21,683 nucleotides of DNA from Chromera velia (taxonomy: Eukaryota; Sar; Chromeraceae): the NCBI GenBank assembly GCA_018398765.1, contig JAHBMJ010003790.1, positions 65,170-86,852 on the forward strand, given 5' to 3'. The position numbers were made by a program, and so were the translations under genes. The notes beneath the pieces were generated by a model. It was not told the DNA's origin, made no database searches, and saw nothing but the letters and a program-made list of their open reading frames with translations. Below, piece by piece: positions 1-9,977 of the stretch (positions are counted from its first letter, which is position 1; each line of letters begins with the position of its first letter).

Positions 1-1159
1 CAGGCGAATGCCCACAAAACCGATCTCATCGCGCTGCTTTAACCTATCGGCGCCTCGGGAGTCGAATGCAATCAAAACCTCCCCCACGAAAAAGGATATT
101 CTTCTTCTGATCGAAACTCGGCGCCGCTTTTGCTGTGTCGTGCTCCAAGCGAACCAGCCACTAAAGAAGGCCCCCGTACACTCTCCCAGATTCACGTGAA
201 GCTGGGCAACGTCAGATCTCATCAGATCTCAGAGGATCAGCCTGAAGTGCGCTGGACCTAGTCCGATCGAGGCCACATGCAGTGGGATCAGTCGGGCCCC
301 GCGCTGGTAATTCGGAGCGTAGTTATGAATATCAGATCTTAACCGTAACGAAAAAACTCGTAATCCGTAATTTCCTCACAGACCCCCATCGTAACCCTTA
401 TGTGGACGGTGTACTTAAATACAAATTTTTAGATAAAACAATTAAGTACAATTAGATATTGAAAAACAAAATTTGTGAAATTTGAATCATATATTGATTG
501 AAGACGTGTAAACTAAACGCGGTTCTAGATACGGTTCCAAATTACTTAATCCTTATACAATTAAGCTTTTTTAATCTAGTTTTTTCATATTGAACTAAAT
601 TATAGTCTAAATATTAAGGAGGCCTTCAATTAAGGGGCATAGTCGCCACATATAGTAGACTTCTTTATCGGAGTTCATTTTTTATGTTACCACTTAAATT
701 ATTTTCATCTCTCTACATATGTCGCTGCTAGATGTCATTGTCTGCGCTAGCTTCTATATGCTTAACTGGTTAAATTCTTAAAATCATTTTAAATCGAGAT
801 AAATAATCAATAATGAGCTGATAATGATGTGATAGAGATATTACTCAATATATGTGGTTCTGATAAGAATCATCATAAGATGAAATACAACCTTAGACAC
901 AACCTCATGGGCTATCGACGTCAGTGACGTTGCAAGTCATCATATAAGTCGAATTGAGATGTATCAGCACATCATGCAGTTACGAGAGAAAAACACGCAT
1001 CGATCACTGCGCGTTTCGATCACTAATGAGTTCCGGGCGGAGTCCTTGCTAAGATTAATAATCGAATTGCGTGACGTTAATTCGGTGCACGACATGAACA
1101 CACACGCATGCAGGAGTCAATCGATCGATCGAGCAGCAGAACGGATGAAGAAATCGAAG
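1..1159. other. Intergenic, no gene seen; AT-rich island
   Basis: I see no convincing gene here. Bases 1-300 are of mixed composition, with two AGATCT sites near 213-231. Roughly 320-960 is distinctly AT-rich, with many short A/T runs and stop codons in all frames. The short ORFs at 8-199 and 959-1168 have no recognisable domain and no support from splice sites. Similar AT-rich islands lie at about 9380-9950, 15590-16200 and 18600-19480, so the window alternates between GC-balanced genic DNA and AT-rich spacers. Confidence 0.6.
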
Positions 1160-1209
1160 AATGAATGAATGAATGAATGAAGGAAGGAGGGAAGGAAGGA
1201 AGGAAGGAA
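1160..1209. repeat. (GAAT)n / (GAAG)n microsatellite
   Basis: Tandem GAAT units pass directly into GAAG units, as read on the plus strand. The reading frames that cross it (serine- or lysine-rich peptides) are artefacts of the repeat. Confidence 0.9.
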
Positions 1210-2318
1210 AGAATGGAGATTATTTGCGCCGCGCCTGTGTCCACGAAATCCAAACTTGGCGAAGCACCAAGAGAAGGGAGGACATGCACAGAAAATTTGT
1301 GACAACAAGGCACCCTCCCGCATGCAACGCATGCCAACTGCTTGTGAATATACGAAGGTGAACGATCATGAAGGCACGCAGCGACGGGAAGATTGAACAA
1401 TCAAGTTGCCACTGCAAGCATGTATACCCACATTATTTGCGTGTGAAATCTGATCTGTACAAAGGTGCACGGTCCAAGACAATCCCTTGAACCACACAAA
1501 CAACAACAAAAGGAATGAAGCCAAGTCCATCTCCTTCTCCATTCCGCAAGAGGAAAGAACTTGCAGTCACCTCTTCACCCATTCACGCGGTCATGCAGGA
1601 AGGAATGCGATCAAATCTCATCGTGAAAAACGAACGAAGACGGGGAGGGGAAACTGTGCCTTGCAGATCAAATAAGCATGATGAATACACTTAAATTTCA
1701 ATCAAGAGGAATCTATCAAATGAAGTCGGAATCAAAACACATGAATATTGAAAAATGAGAATCTTCTTTCTATCCTCGAGTCGATCTGCCTTGAGACAGG
1801 ACAGAAGAGAAACGGGGGTCAGGAAGGAGCAAGAACGAGTAAACAAGACTCAGCAGACAGACGGACACCCAGCACACCGTCTCCTTTCCTCCCTACCAGA
1901 CAGAGACAGACAGTATCAGGCAGAGGGACAAAGACGAGAGCACAACAAACAAGGAAAGTTCACACACGGACAGGGCATACAGAACTCCGTCCAGCCGCTC
2001 GAGGGCGTGAGAGAGAGCCGGAAAGGAATGTCCGACGACCAGCCACACAGACGGAGAGACAAAACGTGGAGAAGGGAGGGCATGGAAGGGCAAATGCGAG
2101 GGATTTAGAGAGGGGGAGAAATGCGAAGAAAGCCACTTGAACGTTGTTATAGGCCCCCGCGATTCTTCTGTGTGAATTGAAAGGGAAAATGTTGGGGGGG
2201 GGCTGATCATTCTGCCATCCCGTCCTGTGCTCTCTGCATTCCCCTTTCCCCTCCTCCGCAGCTCCATTTCGTTCCCGTCTCCCTCCTTCCCGTTCCGCAT
2301 TTTCTCTCCTGCCTGGGC
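1210..2318. other. Intergenic / 3' flank of the J-domain gene
   Basis: This stretch lies downstream of the stop codon of the minus-strand J-domain gene and probably contains its 3' untranslated region. It is purine-rich on the plus strand (many AGAGA, GACAGA and GGAGG runs), which opens long overlapping frames at 1748-2140 and 1893-2300. These frames encode only compositionally biased Arg/Glu/Thr or Ser/Leu peptides, so I do not call them. A G8 run sits near 2194. No clear polyadenylation signal was identified. Confidence 0.5.
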
Positions 2319-2584
2319 TTAGTTACTGTTGCTTCTCATGGTCTTCTTTTGGCTTTGTTCTTGAAAATCCATGAGGGCCCTCTCCCAGATGAGTCCCCTT
2401 AGGTCCTTCATCGACTTCTTTTTGAAGAAATTCGGGTCCTTCTTCAAAATCTCCTCGCTCTCTTTCCAGGACTGCCACAGGGACCGCAACTCCTCAACGT
2501 CCAGTCCCGTCAACTGGTTGGGAGTCCGGAGAGCGTCGGGGGTCTTCAGGCACACCTGCGTCTTCTGCAAAAACAAATATAAGA

Positions 2585-2618
<34 letters not shown>

Positions 2619-2935
2619 GCACACACACACACACACATACACACACACACACATACACATACACATACACACAAACACACATACACATACACACACACAC
2701 ATACACACACACACACACATACACATACACACACACACGCACACGAACACACACGCACGCACGCACGCACGCACGCACGCACATTCATAGATGGACACAT
2801 ACACACAGACTGACTGGCAAGCAACACTTTTTATACCTCTCTTTTGCTCCAATTTTTCCTCTCACGTACCCACACAAAAAGGGCAGAAAGTCAGAAGGAA
2901 AGAAAGAAAGAAAGAAAGAAAGTGAGAAAGAAGAA

Positions 2936-2968
<33 letters not shown>

Positions 2969-3014
2969 ACAGCAGAACCACGCCCCAAAGAATGTACACG
3001 GGGGGGGCAAAAGA

Positions 3015-3045
<31 letters not shown>

Positions 3046-5060
3046 AAGAGAGGGAGAGAGAAAGGGGGAAGGAGAGAGAGACACACACAGTCATTTGTTC
3101 GCAGAAAAACCCCTCCCCCAACAAATCCACCGCAACCCATCCACGGACTGACTGACTGACTGACCGCATAGAATCCTCCCGCACACACGGCGATGACAGT
3201 AACAGGCAGCCAACGGAAGTGGGCACAGATCGGGAATGCGTCCACAAAAAAGTCGATCGCCTCTGGGTCTCCTGGAACTCTCTGGTAGAAGTTCTGGTGG
3301 GACTCGTACCGGCGCTGCATGCGGGTTGAAGAATCAGGGAGACAACGCAGGCAGACAGGCGGGTTGAAGAGAAGAGAAGGGGAGAGAAGGAGAAAGTCAA
3401 CGAAGCGAGCGAAGAACCCAAACCAAGGGGGACAGACAGATTCTACCACTAGAATAAATAAAAGCCTAAGAAGAGAAACTCACAGCGGCACGGAAAGCGA
3501 ACGGTCCTTTCTGGTCTTTCGGCGTTCCTCACACAGAGTTCCGACGGAAGAAGAAAGAGGACGAAGAAAGAAACAAAATGACAACACACGATCGATCGAT
3601 CGATCGATCATTCATGAGTCGTCTTCTTCTTGTGAATTGACACATCCTTGGAAACCTCTGAACCCCCCCCCTCACCACCCCACCTTGATCATGGCTGCTG
3701 TGTACTCATCGTTTGTCGGGCCTGGCAACATCTTGTGGACATAGAGGGTCACCTTCCACCTCTGCTCGGGGGGACCCGTCATCGACCCCGGGTACCTGAA
3801 TCCCGGCCACCGCACTCGTAGTGTGGTGGAGTGGCAGGCCCTGTCCGTCCTCACGGGATCCCAGAGGGCCTCCACGATCGGGTCGGTAGGCTCAAAGAGG
3901 GGGGGCTTGGCGTAGGAGGAAAGGAAGGGTGGAAGGTCGAAGAAACCCTCAAAGAGCAGCTGCAAGGACAGTCAAGTAAGTCAGTTTGGTAGAGAGCGCG
4001 TGAGAGAAAAGGCTGAACACAAACTCGGGGCAATTGCTCTGTCTCTCTGTCCGTTTGTCTCCGTCGGTTTGTAATCGCAGTGGGGTATCTCTTTTTTTTT
4101 TCTTCTTCCCTCTTTTCTTCTCGACATTCTGATCTCCAGCACCGAAAGCACAACTTCCGAACGCCGGACGCTCCCTCCATCGCGCTCCTCTGTTTTCACT
4201 CAACCCTTTGGCCAGCTTCTCTCTCTTCATTCCCCCTCCCTTCCTCTCCTGTCTGTACCCAGCCAGCCAGGCAGCAAATCAATCAAAAAAGAAAAAAACA
4301 AACTCACAGGGGGTCTCTGGTGCTCCCCGTCTCTGATCACATCCGCCAACACGTCCTCAAAAGACTTCATCTGCACAGACATGCAAGAGGGCAGGCACAA
4401 ACGGTGGCAGGACACGTAAACATAGGTGAGGAAGTACAACGGCAGAAGAAAGTGAGAGAGAGAAGAGCCCCCCTGGGCATCATTTTGGCAAAATATCTCT
4501 TGGTCTGTCCGTCCGTCCTTCTGTCCGTCTGTCTTTCTGTCCGTCTTTCTGACAGGTCAATGGTCATACCCACTATTCCTGCTTTTCTCTTTGGCGTGCC
4601 CCGCAGGGAAACCCTCCCATTACGGCTGTATGTGTGAACAGAAGGAGGTGAATGTAAACGCTTTCGTCTGTCTATCGGCGCGTGGACACTGATAGAGAGA
4701 ATGGATCCTGGGCGAAGGTCAAGTCAGCTGATTGCCGGTGAAAATAATCGGCAGGAAGCCCACAGCAAAATGTCCATCCGGTCCATTGGCTGTTCATGAG
4801 TTCCTGCAGGTAAATTTCTGCGTTGAACAAAACAAAAGGAGCCCGCCCTGTGTAATTTCTGTGACTGACTGACTGACCGCCTTGAACGCGTTCGTGGCGT
4901 CGCTCTTGAGAGTGCCCACGTCGGGAACCTTATCGGGATGAAGGACCCTTACCAGCTTCATGCGGGTCTTCTTGATCTGCCCTCATTTACACACAAAGAC
5001 TATATGTTTCTTCTTCTCCCTTCTTTTCTTCACTTACATTCACAGACGGACAGAGAGACG

Positions 5061-5096
<36 letters not shown>

Positions 5097-7323
5097 GGCA
5101 GACAGACAGACAGAATTGCAAGGAAAGGAATGAGAGAGAGAGAGAGAGAGAGAGAGCGGAAGCGCAACGAGGGACAGGGAGAAACAAGAGGGAGGGGGCG
5201 ATGAGTGCCGCTTCTCTTAAGGTGCAGCAAATACTTCATATCGGAAGGCGAAAGACTGCCGTTAAGAGTAGAGGTAGTTTTGGTGCTGGTTTCATCGCAC
5301 ACACCATCACAAGTGCATACGATCTCCATATTCTTCACATCTGACGCACGCAGCCAGGCAAGGCAACAAAAGAATGAACGGACGGACCGTTGCGGTGTCT
5401 GCCATTGCCGGGGCAATCCCGAAGATCTCGAAGAGGTGCTTCACAGGAACGCCCTCAGGGAAATCGTTGAGGAAACCGTTCACGTACGCGACTGATCTCT
5501 TTGCCTCGTCGAGGCGAAGGGAAGCCGCCCTCTCGAGTTCTGCCTGCTGTCGCTGCATGGAGATCACAGAGAGGGAGGGGGGGAGTGGGGGGGGGAGGGA
5601 AAGGGACAAGACGCAGAGAGGAGAAAGGGACAGCGATACAGGCATGGGTGCATACTCAACGGTCTACCAGGTACTAGTAGTGAATTTCTTCAACCAAGGA
5701 AACCACTTTCGGGGGGAAGAGAATACTATCGATCTCGGTACCCTGGTGGAAGAAAGGATGCCTGCCAGAAGGAAATCTAAGTGAGAGTGAAAAGCAGAAG
5801 ATTCACTTCTCCAAATGACAATCAACCTTCCCCCGCCCGTCTCTTTCCCGTTCCCACTGACCGCCTCCTCTTCCCTCCGCTTCCGCTCCTTCTCGTCCCT
5901 TTCCCTCTTCACCAGCATCCAGGCATCGAATCTGTCTGCCAGCCTCTCGCAAGCCGACCTCACAAACTCCTCGTCCAGACCCGCACCGACTGCCCCAGCC
6001 AATCGAGCCTTCAGCTCAGTGTGGGCATCAAGCACCTGCACGTAGACAGACAGACAGACAGACACGCAGGCAGAAAGAAGAGTCAGACACAAGGTCGCGA
6101 CACAGGAAGATAAATAAATCTACACACGAGAGACTTCCGGAAGGACCACGAGAGACGTACAGATAGATACACGGTGTCCACCAAAAAGGACAGGCGAAAC
6201 GTTCCCTTGTCTTCGCTCGCTCTCTTCATGTACATGACAGACGAAAAAGAAAGGAAGAGGGAAACAAAGAGGACAGGCTATATGGTTTCTTTCCCTCCTT
6301 TTCTTCATGGACAGGCGGGAAGGCAGACAAATAGAGACGCAAGCAAGCAGCCCCATGCACCTGCTGATCCGAAGAATCTGCGGGAATGCCGAGGACTGCG
6401 TGGAGTCCTGTAGTGGAGGGTGCGTACATGACCTGGTTAACGGCCTGTCTGTGTGCACTTAGCTCGGCCAAGATGGGTTCGGCTGCCTTCTGCAGGGCTT
6501 GGATGGCCTTTTCGGACGCCTCCGGAGAGTACTTCTGCAGAAGACTTTTGGTCTCTCGGACTCCTGTCTCGATGTCCAGAGCGGAGGTGTGGATGTCAAC
6601 ATCCAGCATCTCAAAGACAGACGAAGAACGGAGAATGCGTAGCTCGGTCATGAAGGCACGCTCTCGTCGCTTGGAAGCGACAGAGTGAGGGGGGGAGGAG
6701 ACTTTGGGTGAGGGACCGGCTCGTCCCTCACTCCCTCTCCGGCGGCTTCTGCCTGGGGACTTTGTAGCGGAGGCGCGAGGGGAGGGTTTCGCAGTAGCTA
6801 CTGTAGGGTCTCTGGGGGACCCCTCCGCCGTCTCCGTTCCCCTTGCCCTCTTGCTTGCACGTGTTTCGTCTGGGTGCGTCGGAGTCTGGTCTCCATTCAT
6901 ACCTCTCGATCTCTTTGCCGAGTGTGACCCTGGCTGTCCATTTCTGTTCTCCTTCTCAGAGTTGTCTGCTTTCTCCTCTGTATCTTCTGTTTTCAGTCCC
7001 TTTGCCTTAGACCAGGCGGACAGAAAGGGCACCGGAATGCCGAGCTGAGTGAGAGCATCACCGAGGCCTCTCCATGACTCTTCCACAGAGATTCCAGGAT
7101 CAGTCTTGACCAACTGATAAGAAGCAAAATTTAGAGCCGCCCGCCAGGTCGGCTTGGAAAAAGTTGTGAAAATTTTTGGATCTTGCACCACCCTCGCTCC
7201 GGCGGTCGTGGCACTTCTGGTCCTACTCTCCTTTTCTGCTTTTTTGATATCCCTTTCGGACTTTTTTGCCTTTCGTTCGGGACGATCGGCAGCAGCAGCC
7301 ACCGAGGGGTTGGTTGAGGACAT
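2319..7323 (-). CDS. J-domain protein with three tandem J-like modules, eight exons
   Basis: Likely a DnaJ/Hsp40-type co-chaperone that would stimulate an Hsp70 ATPase. Exons on the minus strand: 7323-6361, 6035-5862, 5552-5388, 4976-4878, 4370-4308, 3959-3684, 3314-3165, 2564-2319 (stop). They join to 711 codons; every intron is phase 0, bordered by GT and CAG, and 309-600 nt long. The ATG at 7323 is chosen because an in-frame TGA lies just upstream. Residues 1-220 are basic, Ser/Pro/Arg-rich and probably disordered, apart from a helical-looking block near 50-105. Residues ~235-298 and ~306-375 look like J-domains without HPD. Residues ~408-480 form a canonical J-domain with HPDK at 447-450. 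A charged coiled-coil-like stretch (about 360-400) lies between modules 2 and 3. The C-terminal ~220 residues match nothing I recognise; RWLPVTVIAVCAGGFYA (about 614-630) may be a short membrane segment. Family assignment is firm for the HPD module; splice sites are inferred from sequence. Confidence 0.83.
2585..2783. repeat. (CA)n microsatellite in the last intron of the J-domain gene
   Basis: About 200 bases of CA repeat with ACAT and GCAC interruptions, ending in a short (GCAC)n run. On the coding strand it reads (TG)n and lies within about 20 bases of the acceptor at 2565. It opens long Val/Cys or His/Thr frames on both strands that are not genes. Confidence 0.95.
2896..2970. repeat. (GAAA)n microsatellite
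   Basis: Two runs of GAAA units separated by a short AAGAAG segment, inside the last intron of the J-domain gene. On the coding strand it reads (TTTC)n. Confidence 0.9.
3016..3043. repeat. (TG)n microsatellite
   Basis: A run of about 13 TG units in the last intron of the J-domain gene, followed by (GA)n-like sequence to about 3080. Confidence 0.9.
3589..3609. repeat. (GATC)n palindromic repeat
   Basis: Five CGAT/GATC units in intron 6 of the J-domain gene. The unit is self-complementary, so the run is a perfect palindrome. Confidence 0.9.
4998..5158. repeat. Pyrimidine module + (CAGA)n + (GA)n composite repeat in intron 3
   Basis: A 35-base pyrimidine-rich module (4998-5032) begins with GACTATATG and is followed by CAGA units (about 5042-5114) and a GA run (about 5131-5156). 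The 35-base module recurs exactly at 16290-16324, again beside CAGA arrays. All of it lies in intron 3 (4977-5387) of the J-domain gene. Confidence 0.85.
6044..6070. repeat. (CAGA)n next to an intron acceptor
   Basis: A short run of CAGA units lies immediately upstream, in coding orientation, of the intron 1 acceptor at 6036 of the J-domain gene. It reads GTCT repeats on the coding strand and probably supplies the pyrimidine tract. Confidence 0.8.
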
Positions 7324-8050
7324 GGGAAGCCCCACGGTCCCTTCTCAGCGACAGCTCTTAATTCTCAGGCTCTGTTGATTTGAATCAAGACGCTGAAGCG
7401 TGGCAGACAGAGGACCAACAGACTGAATGAAGACAGCACAAGGCTTCTCCAACAAATGGCCGAGTGAATATGACGTGAAAATCAACCCAAAGGGCAAGAG
7501 GGTGTTCGAATATGCTCGATCACATTGTGAGTCCTCCTCACCCTTCAAATCGTGCACAAAACTGCACGAAGAAAGTTGACAGTTCATGCAGGGCGCTCTC
7601 GTGCTCCTGATTGCGGATGGCATCTGACATGCAGCCGCATTGTAGCGCCCCTGACAACTCGCGCCCTTCATTTTTTCGTACACTAAGAGTACGTCTGAAT
7701 AGGATTTGCACGTCAGGGGTGACAATCCGTCTACACCGTGGCACCGCAGATCCGATGCAGACGGACACGGCCTACGCGTGAGGCGTCTCCGATTCGTCTT
7801 TGGATCTTTGGCTCTTGATTTTTCAATTCAGAACGCCGGGAGCCAGATCAGGCTCCCTTGGTCGCTTCCAGAGGTCAAGTGAGAAAGCTGACGGTAATCG
7901 CCGGCTGAGCGTTGGACGTGCGAAACCATTGACAGGAGACGCAGGAACCTCATCGTTGCGCGTGATGCACGCCGTCTCCTCTCGTCGACTACGGAGTCTT
8001 GCTTCATTGCCTCGCTTTTCCGATTGTTGTGTGTAGAGGAAATATCGATC
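7324..8050. promoter_or_regulatory. Divergent intergenic region (putative bidirectional promoter)
   Basis: These 727 bases separate the ATG of the minus-strand J-domain gene (7323) from the ATG of the plus-strand CxxC ORF (8051). Both 5' regulatory regions must lie here unless upstream noncoding exons exist. No TATA box or other named element stands out. Frames at 7345-7725 (minus) and 7800-8036 (plus) are short, lack domains, and are left uncalled. Confidence 0.4.
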
Positions 8051-8407
8051 ATGTTCCTTCTTCACCCTCTGCGCTCCTGGATACAGAACGCGACCTACGC
8101 AGACTGGGTCCGGTGTTGTGCCTGCAGTTTCAAGACCACCCGTCTCCACGCTGCCCGTCTCCTCACAGACCTCCACTTCAAGTCCACAGAGAATACCGTG
8201 AACAACGTCTTCGGCACCAGAGGTCACATGCACGCTGAGAAGACCATGGGGGCATGGTTTCAAAACAACGATATGATGAAACAGAGGGGGCTGTACAAAC
8301 CGAAGGATTCAGGAACAAATTATGCCAAAATGCTCAATTTCTCCAAAATCAAGTGCCCGCGGTGTGGGGCAAAAACTCAATGGGCGACTGCTCTGAAACA
8401 ACAGTGA
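8051..8407 (+). CDS. Small basic protein with two CxxC knuckles (putative zinc ribbon)
   Basis: A complete single-exon ORF of 118 residues. I do not recognise the family. Visible features are C22-x2-C25 (within RCCACSF) and C102-x2-C105 (KCPRCGAK), two knuckles that could together bind one zinc ion as a split zinc ribbon with a ~76-residue insert. The protein is basic and rich in Asn, Lys and His, with no obvious membrane span. The ATG at 8051 is chosen; the frame is open a little upstream but has no earlier ATG. It is transcribed away from the J-domain gene. The peptide looks compositionally normal, unlike the repeat-derived frames nearby. A small organellar ribosomal or translation protein is one possibility but is not shown by the sequence. 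Confidence 0.5.
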   Translation: MFLLHPLRSWIQNATYADWVRCCACSFKTTRLHAARLLTDLHFKSTENTVNNVFGTRGHMHAEKTMGAWFQNNDMMKQRGLYKPKDSGTNYAKMLNFSKIKCPRCGAKTQWATALKQQ

Positions 8408-8629
8408 CCTTGATGCATTGCACAATCTTAAAGAACTCCTTTGTTGTACCCACCGAAATCTCGCATGCGTGGTCGAACGTCGTCATGCCAATCAATGGCA
8501 CTTTTCTCCGCACGCACCGTTACTGTGTGTCTTTGTCTCTGTCTCTGTTCCTCGTCCCCCCTCTTCCCTCCCCCCCCTAACCCTTGCTCGGCCGCCCGCT
8601 CGCTTTTTCAATGGTTTTTTTTGTTTTCT
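8408..8629. other. 3' flank of the CxxC ORF
   Basis: Sequence after the stop codon at 8405-8407 grades into a pyrimidine-rich tract from about 8525. No gene seen. Confidence 0.5.
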
Positions 8630-8751
8630 TCAGTTTTTCTTTCTTCGTTTCTTTCTTTTTTTCAAAGACTTTCTTTGTCTCTTTCTTTCTCTGCTTCTTT
8701 CTTTCTCTGCTTCTTTCTTTCTTTTTTTCTTTCTTTCTTTCTTTCTTTCTT
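8630..8751. repeat. (TTTC)n pyrimidine microsatellite
   Basis: TTTC/TTTCT units run up to the assembly gap. Large Phe/Ser or Lys/Glu frames across it are artefacts. Confidence 0.9.
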
Positions 8752-8783
8752 NNNNNNNNNNNNNNNNNNNNNNNNNNNNNNNN
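8752..8783. other. Assembly gap (32 N)
   Basis: A run of 32 unknown bases lies exactly between a TTTC array and a TC array. The true length of the repeat here is unknown. Confidence 0.99.
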
Positions 8784-8817
<34 letters not shown>

Positions 8818-8876
8818 CCTCCCTCTCTAGCTCCCTCCCTCTCCCCCCGATCTCTCCCTCCCTCCCCCCCTGTGTG

Positions 8877-8911
<35 letters not shown>

Positions 8912-8969
8912 ATGTGTGTGTCCATCTGCGTGTGCATCTGTGTGTGCATCTTTCTCTCTCTCTTTCTCT

Positions 8970-9066
<97 letters not shown>

Positions 9067-9088
9067 TGTGTGTGTGTGTCCATGTGTC

Positions 9089-9124
<36 letters not shown>

Positions 9125-9196
9125 CATCTGTGTGTCCATCTGCGTGTGCATCTGTGTGTGCATCTTTCTCTCTCTCTTTCTCTTTCTCTTTCTCTT

Positions 9197-9234
<38 letters not shown>

Positions 9235-9298
9235 TGTGTGCGTGCGTGCGTGTATGTATGTGTGTGTGTGTGTGTGTGCATGTGTGTGCATGTATGTA

Positions 9299-9352
<54 letters not shown>

Positions 9353-9360
9353 CGTGCGTT
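8784..9360. repeat. Compound (TC)n / (TG)n microsatellite with higher-order duplication
   Basis: Alternating blocks of TC, TTTC, TG and GTGCATC. A block starting TCCATCTGCG at 8921 recurs at 9135 in the same order (TCCATCTGCG, TGTGCATCTG, TTTCTC blocks, then a long TG run), giving a higher-order period of about 214 bases. Long frames on both strands (Val/Cys/Ser or His/Thr/Arg-Glu) arise from the repeat only. Confidence 0.93.
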
Positions 9361-9977
9361 GACACTGCGTTCGTGTATGAACTGGGACTTAACACCCGTT
9401 AAGTCTCATTAATTTTGTCCAAAAATAAGAAAAGGAGTCACTTCAATCAGAGCAGCTTTGAACCAAACGGCCTACGTTCAGTTTGCAATAATTGTAGCTT
9501 CTGACTCTTTCTACTTCGTGTATTACAGAAATTAACGCTCATTTTTAGAAATCAGGCGTTAAAATTCAGGAACCTAATTTTGTACTGGCATGTACGCCCA
9601 ATTCTAGGCCTAATTCAACGCCAAGTTTTATAGGGCAGATTAGAGTACTATGTGTAGTAAGCCTATGAAATGAATATATATGTTAATTTACATCATGCAA
9701 CATAAAAGCATCTTAATTTGATTTTATATAATCAGATTATAGCATAATCTGAATGTGAACGTGTTTTTTCAAATGCAGAGTAGAGTACATTAAACCTAGC
9801 GTTCTAAGTTAATCTAAGTACCAGTCTGACTAAAATCACTATATTTGACAGCATCTGTTCACCAGTCTTTAAATTTAATTAATCAATTATTCAGGTCTTA
9901 ATAGATACTTTCTCTTTATCCACAACCACGATCAACGGCACTGACAAGGTGCTTTACAGAGGAAGTCAGGCAACAGT
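9361..9977. other. AT-rich intergenic island
   Basis: No gene, tRNA or recognisable element is seen. The sequence is strongly AT-rich from about 9400 to 9950. A short motif with core GTACATTAAACC at 9785-9796 recurs in the AT-rich island at 15914-15925, in similar flanking sequence, so the islands may share a decayed dispersed repeat. Confidence 0.5.

Noticed and set aside
1748-2300. Overlapping frames of 117-135 codons on both strands
   Set aside because: Arg/Glu/Thr- or Ser/Leu-biased products of a purine-rich tract downstream of the J-domain gene; no domain or splice support.
2494-2852. Long Val/Cys and His/Thr frames across the CA repeat, both strands
   Set aside because: They are direct translations of a (CA)n microsatellite; only the last 82 codons of the minus frame (2564-2319) are a real exon.
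7345-7768. Minus-strand frames of 126 and 76 codons upstream of the J-domain gene
   Set aside because: No domain, first codons are not supported, and a stop lies between them and the J-domain ATG.
8418-9412. Frames of 270-314 codons on both strands over the TC/TG block and the gap
   Set aside because: Pure repeat translation interrupted by unknown bases; no ordinary protein composition.
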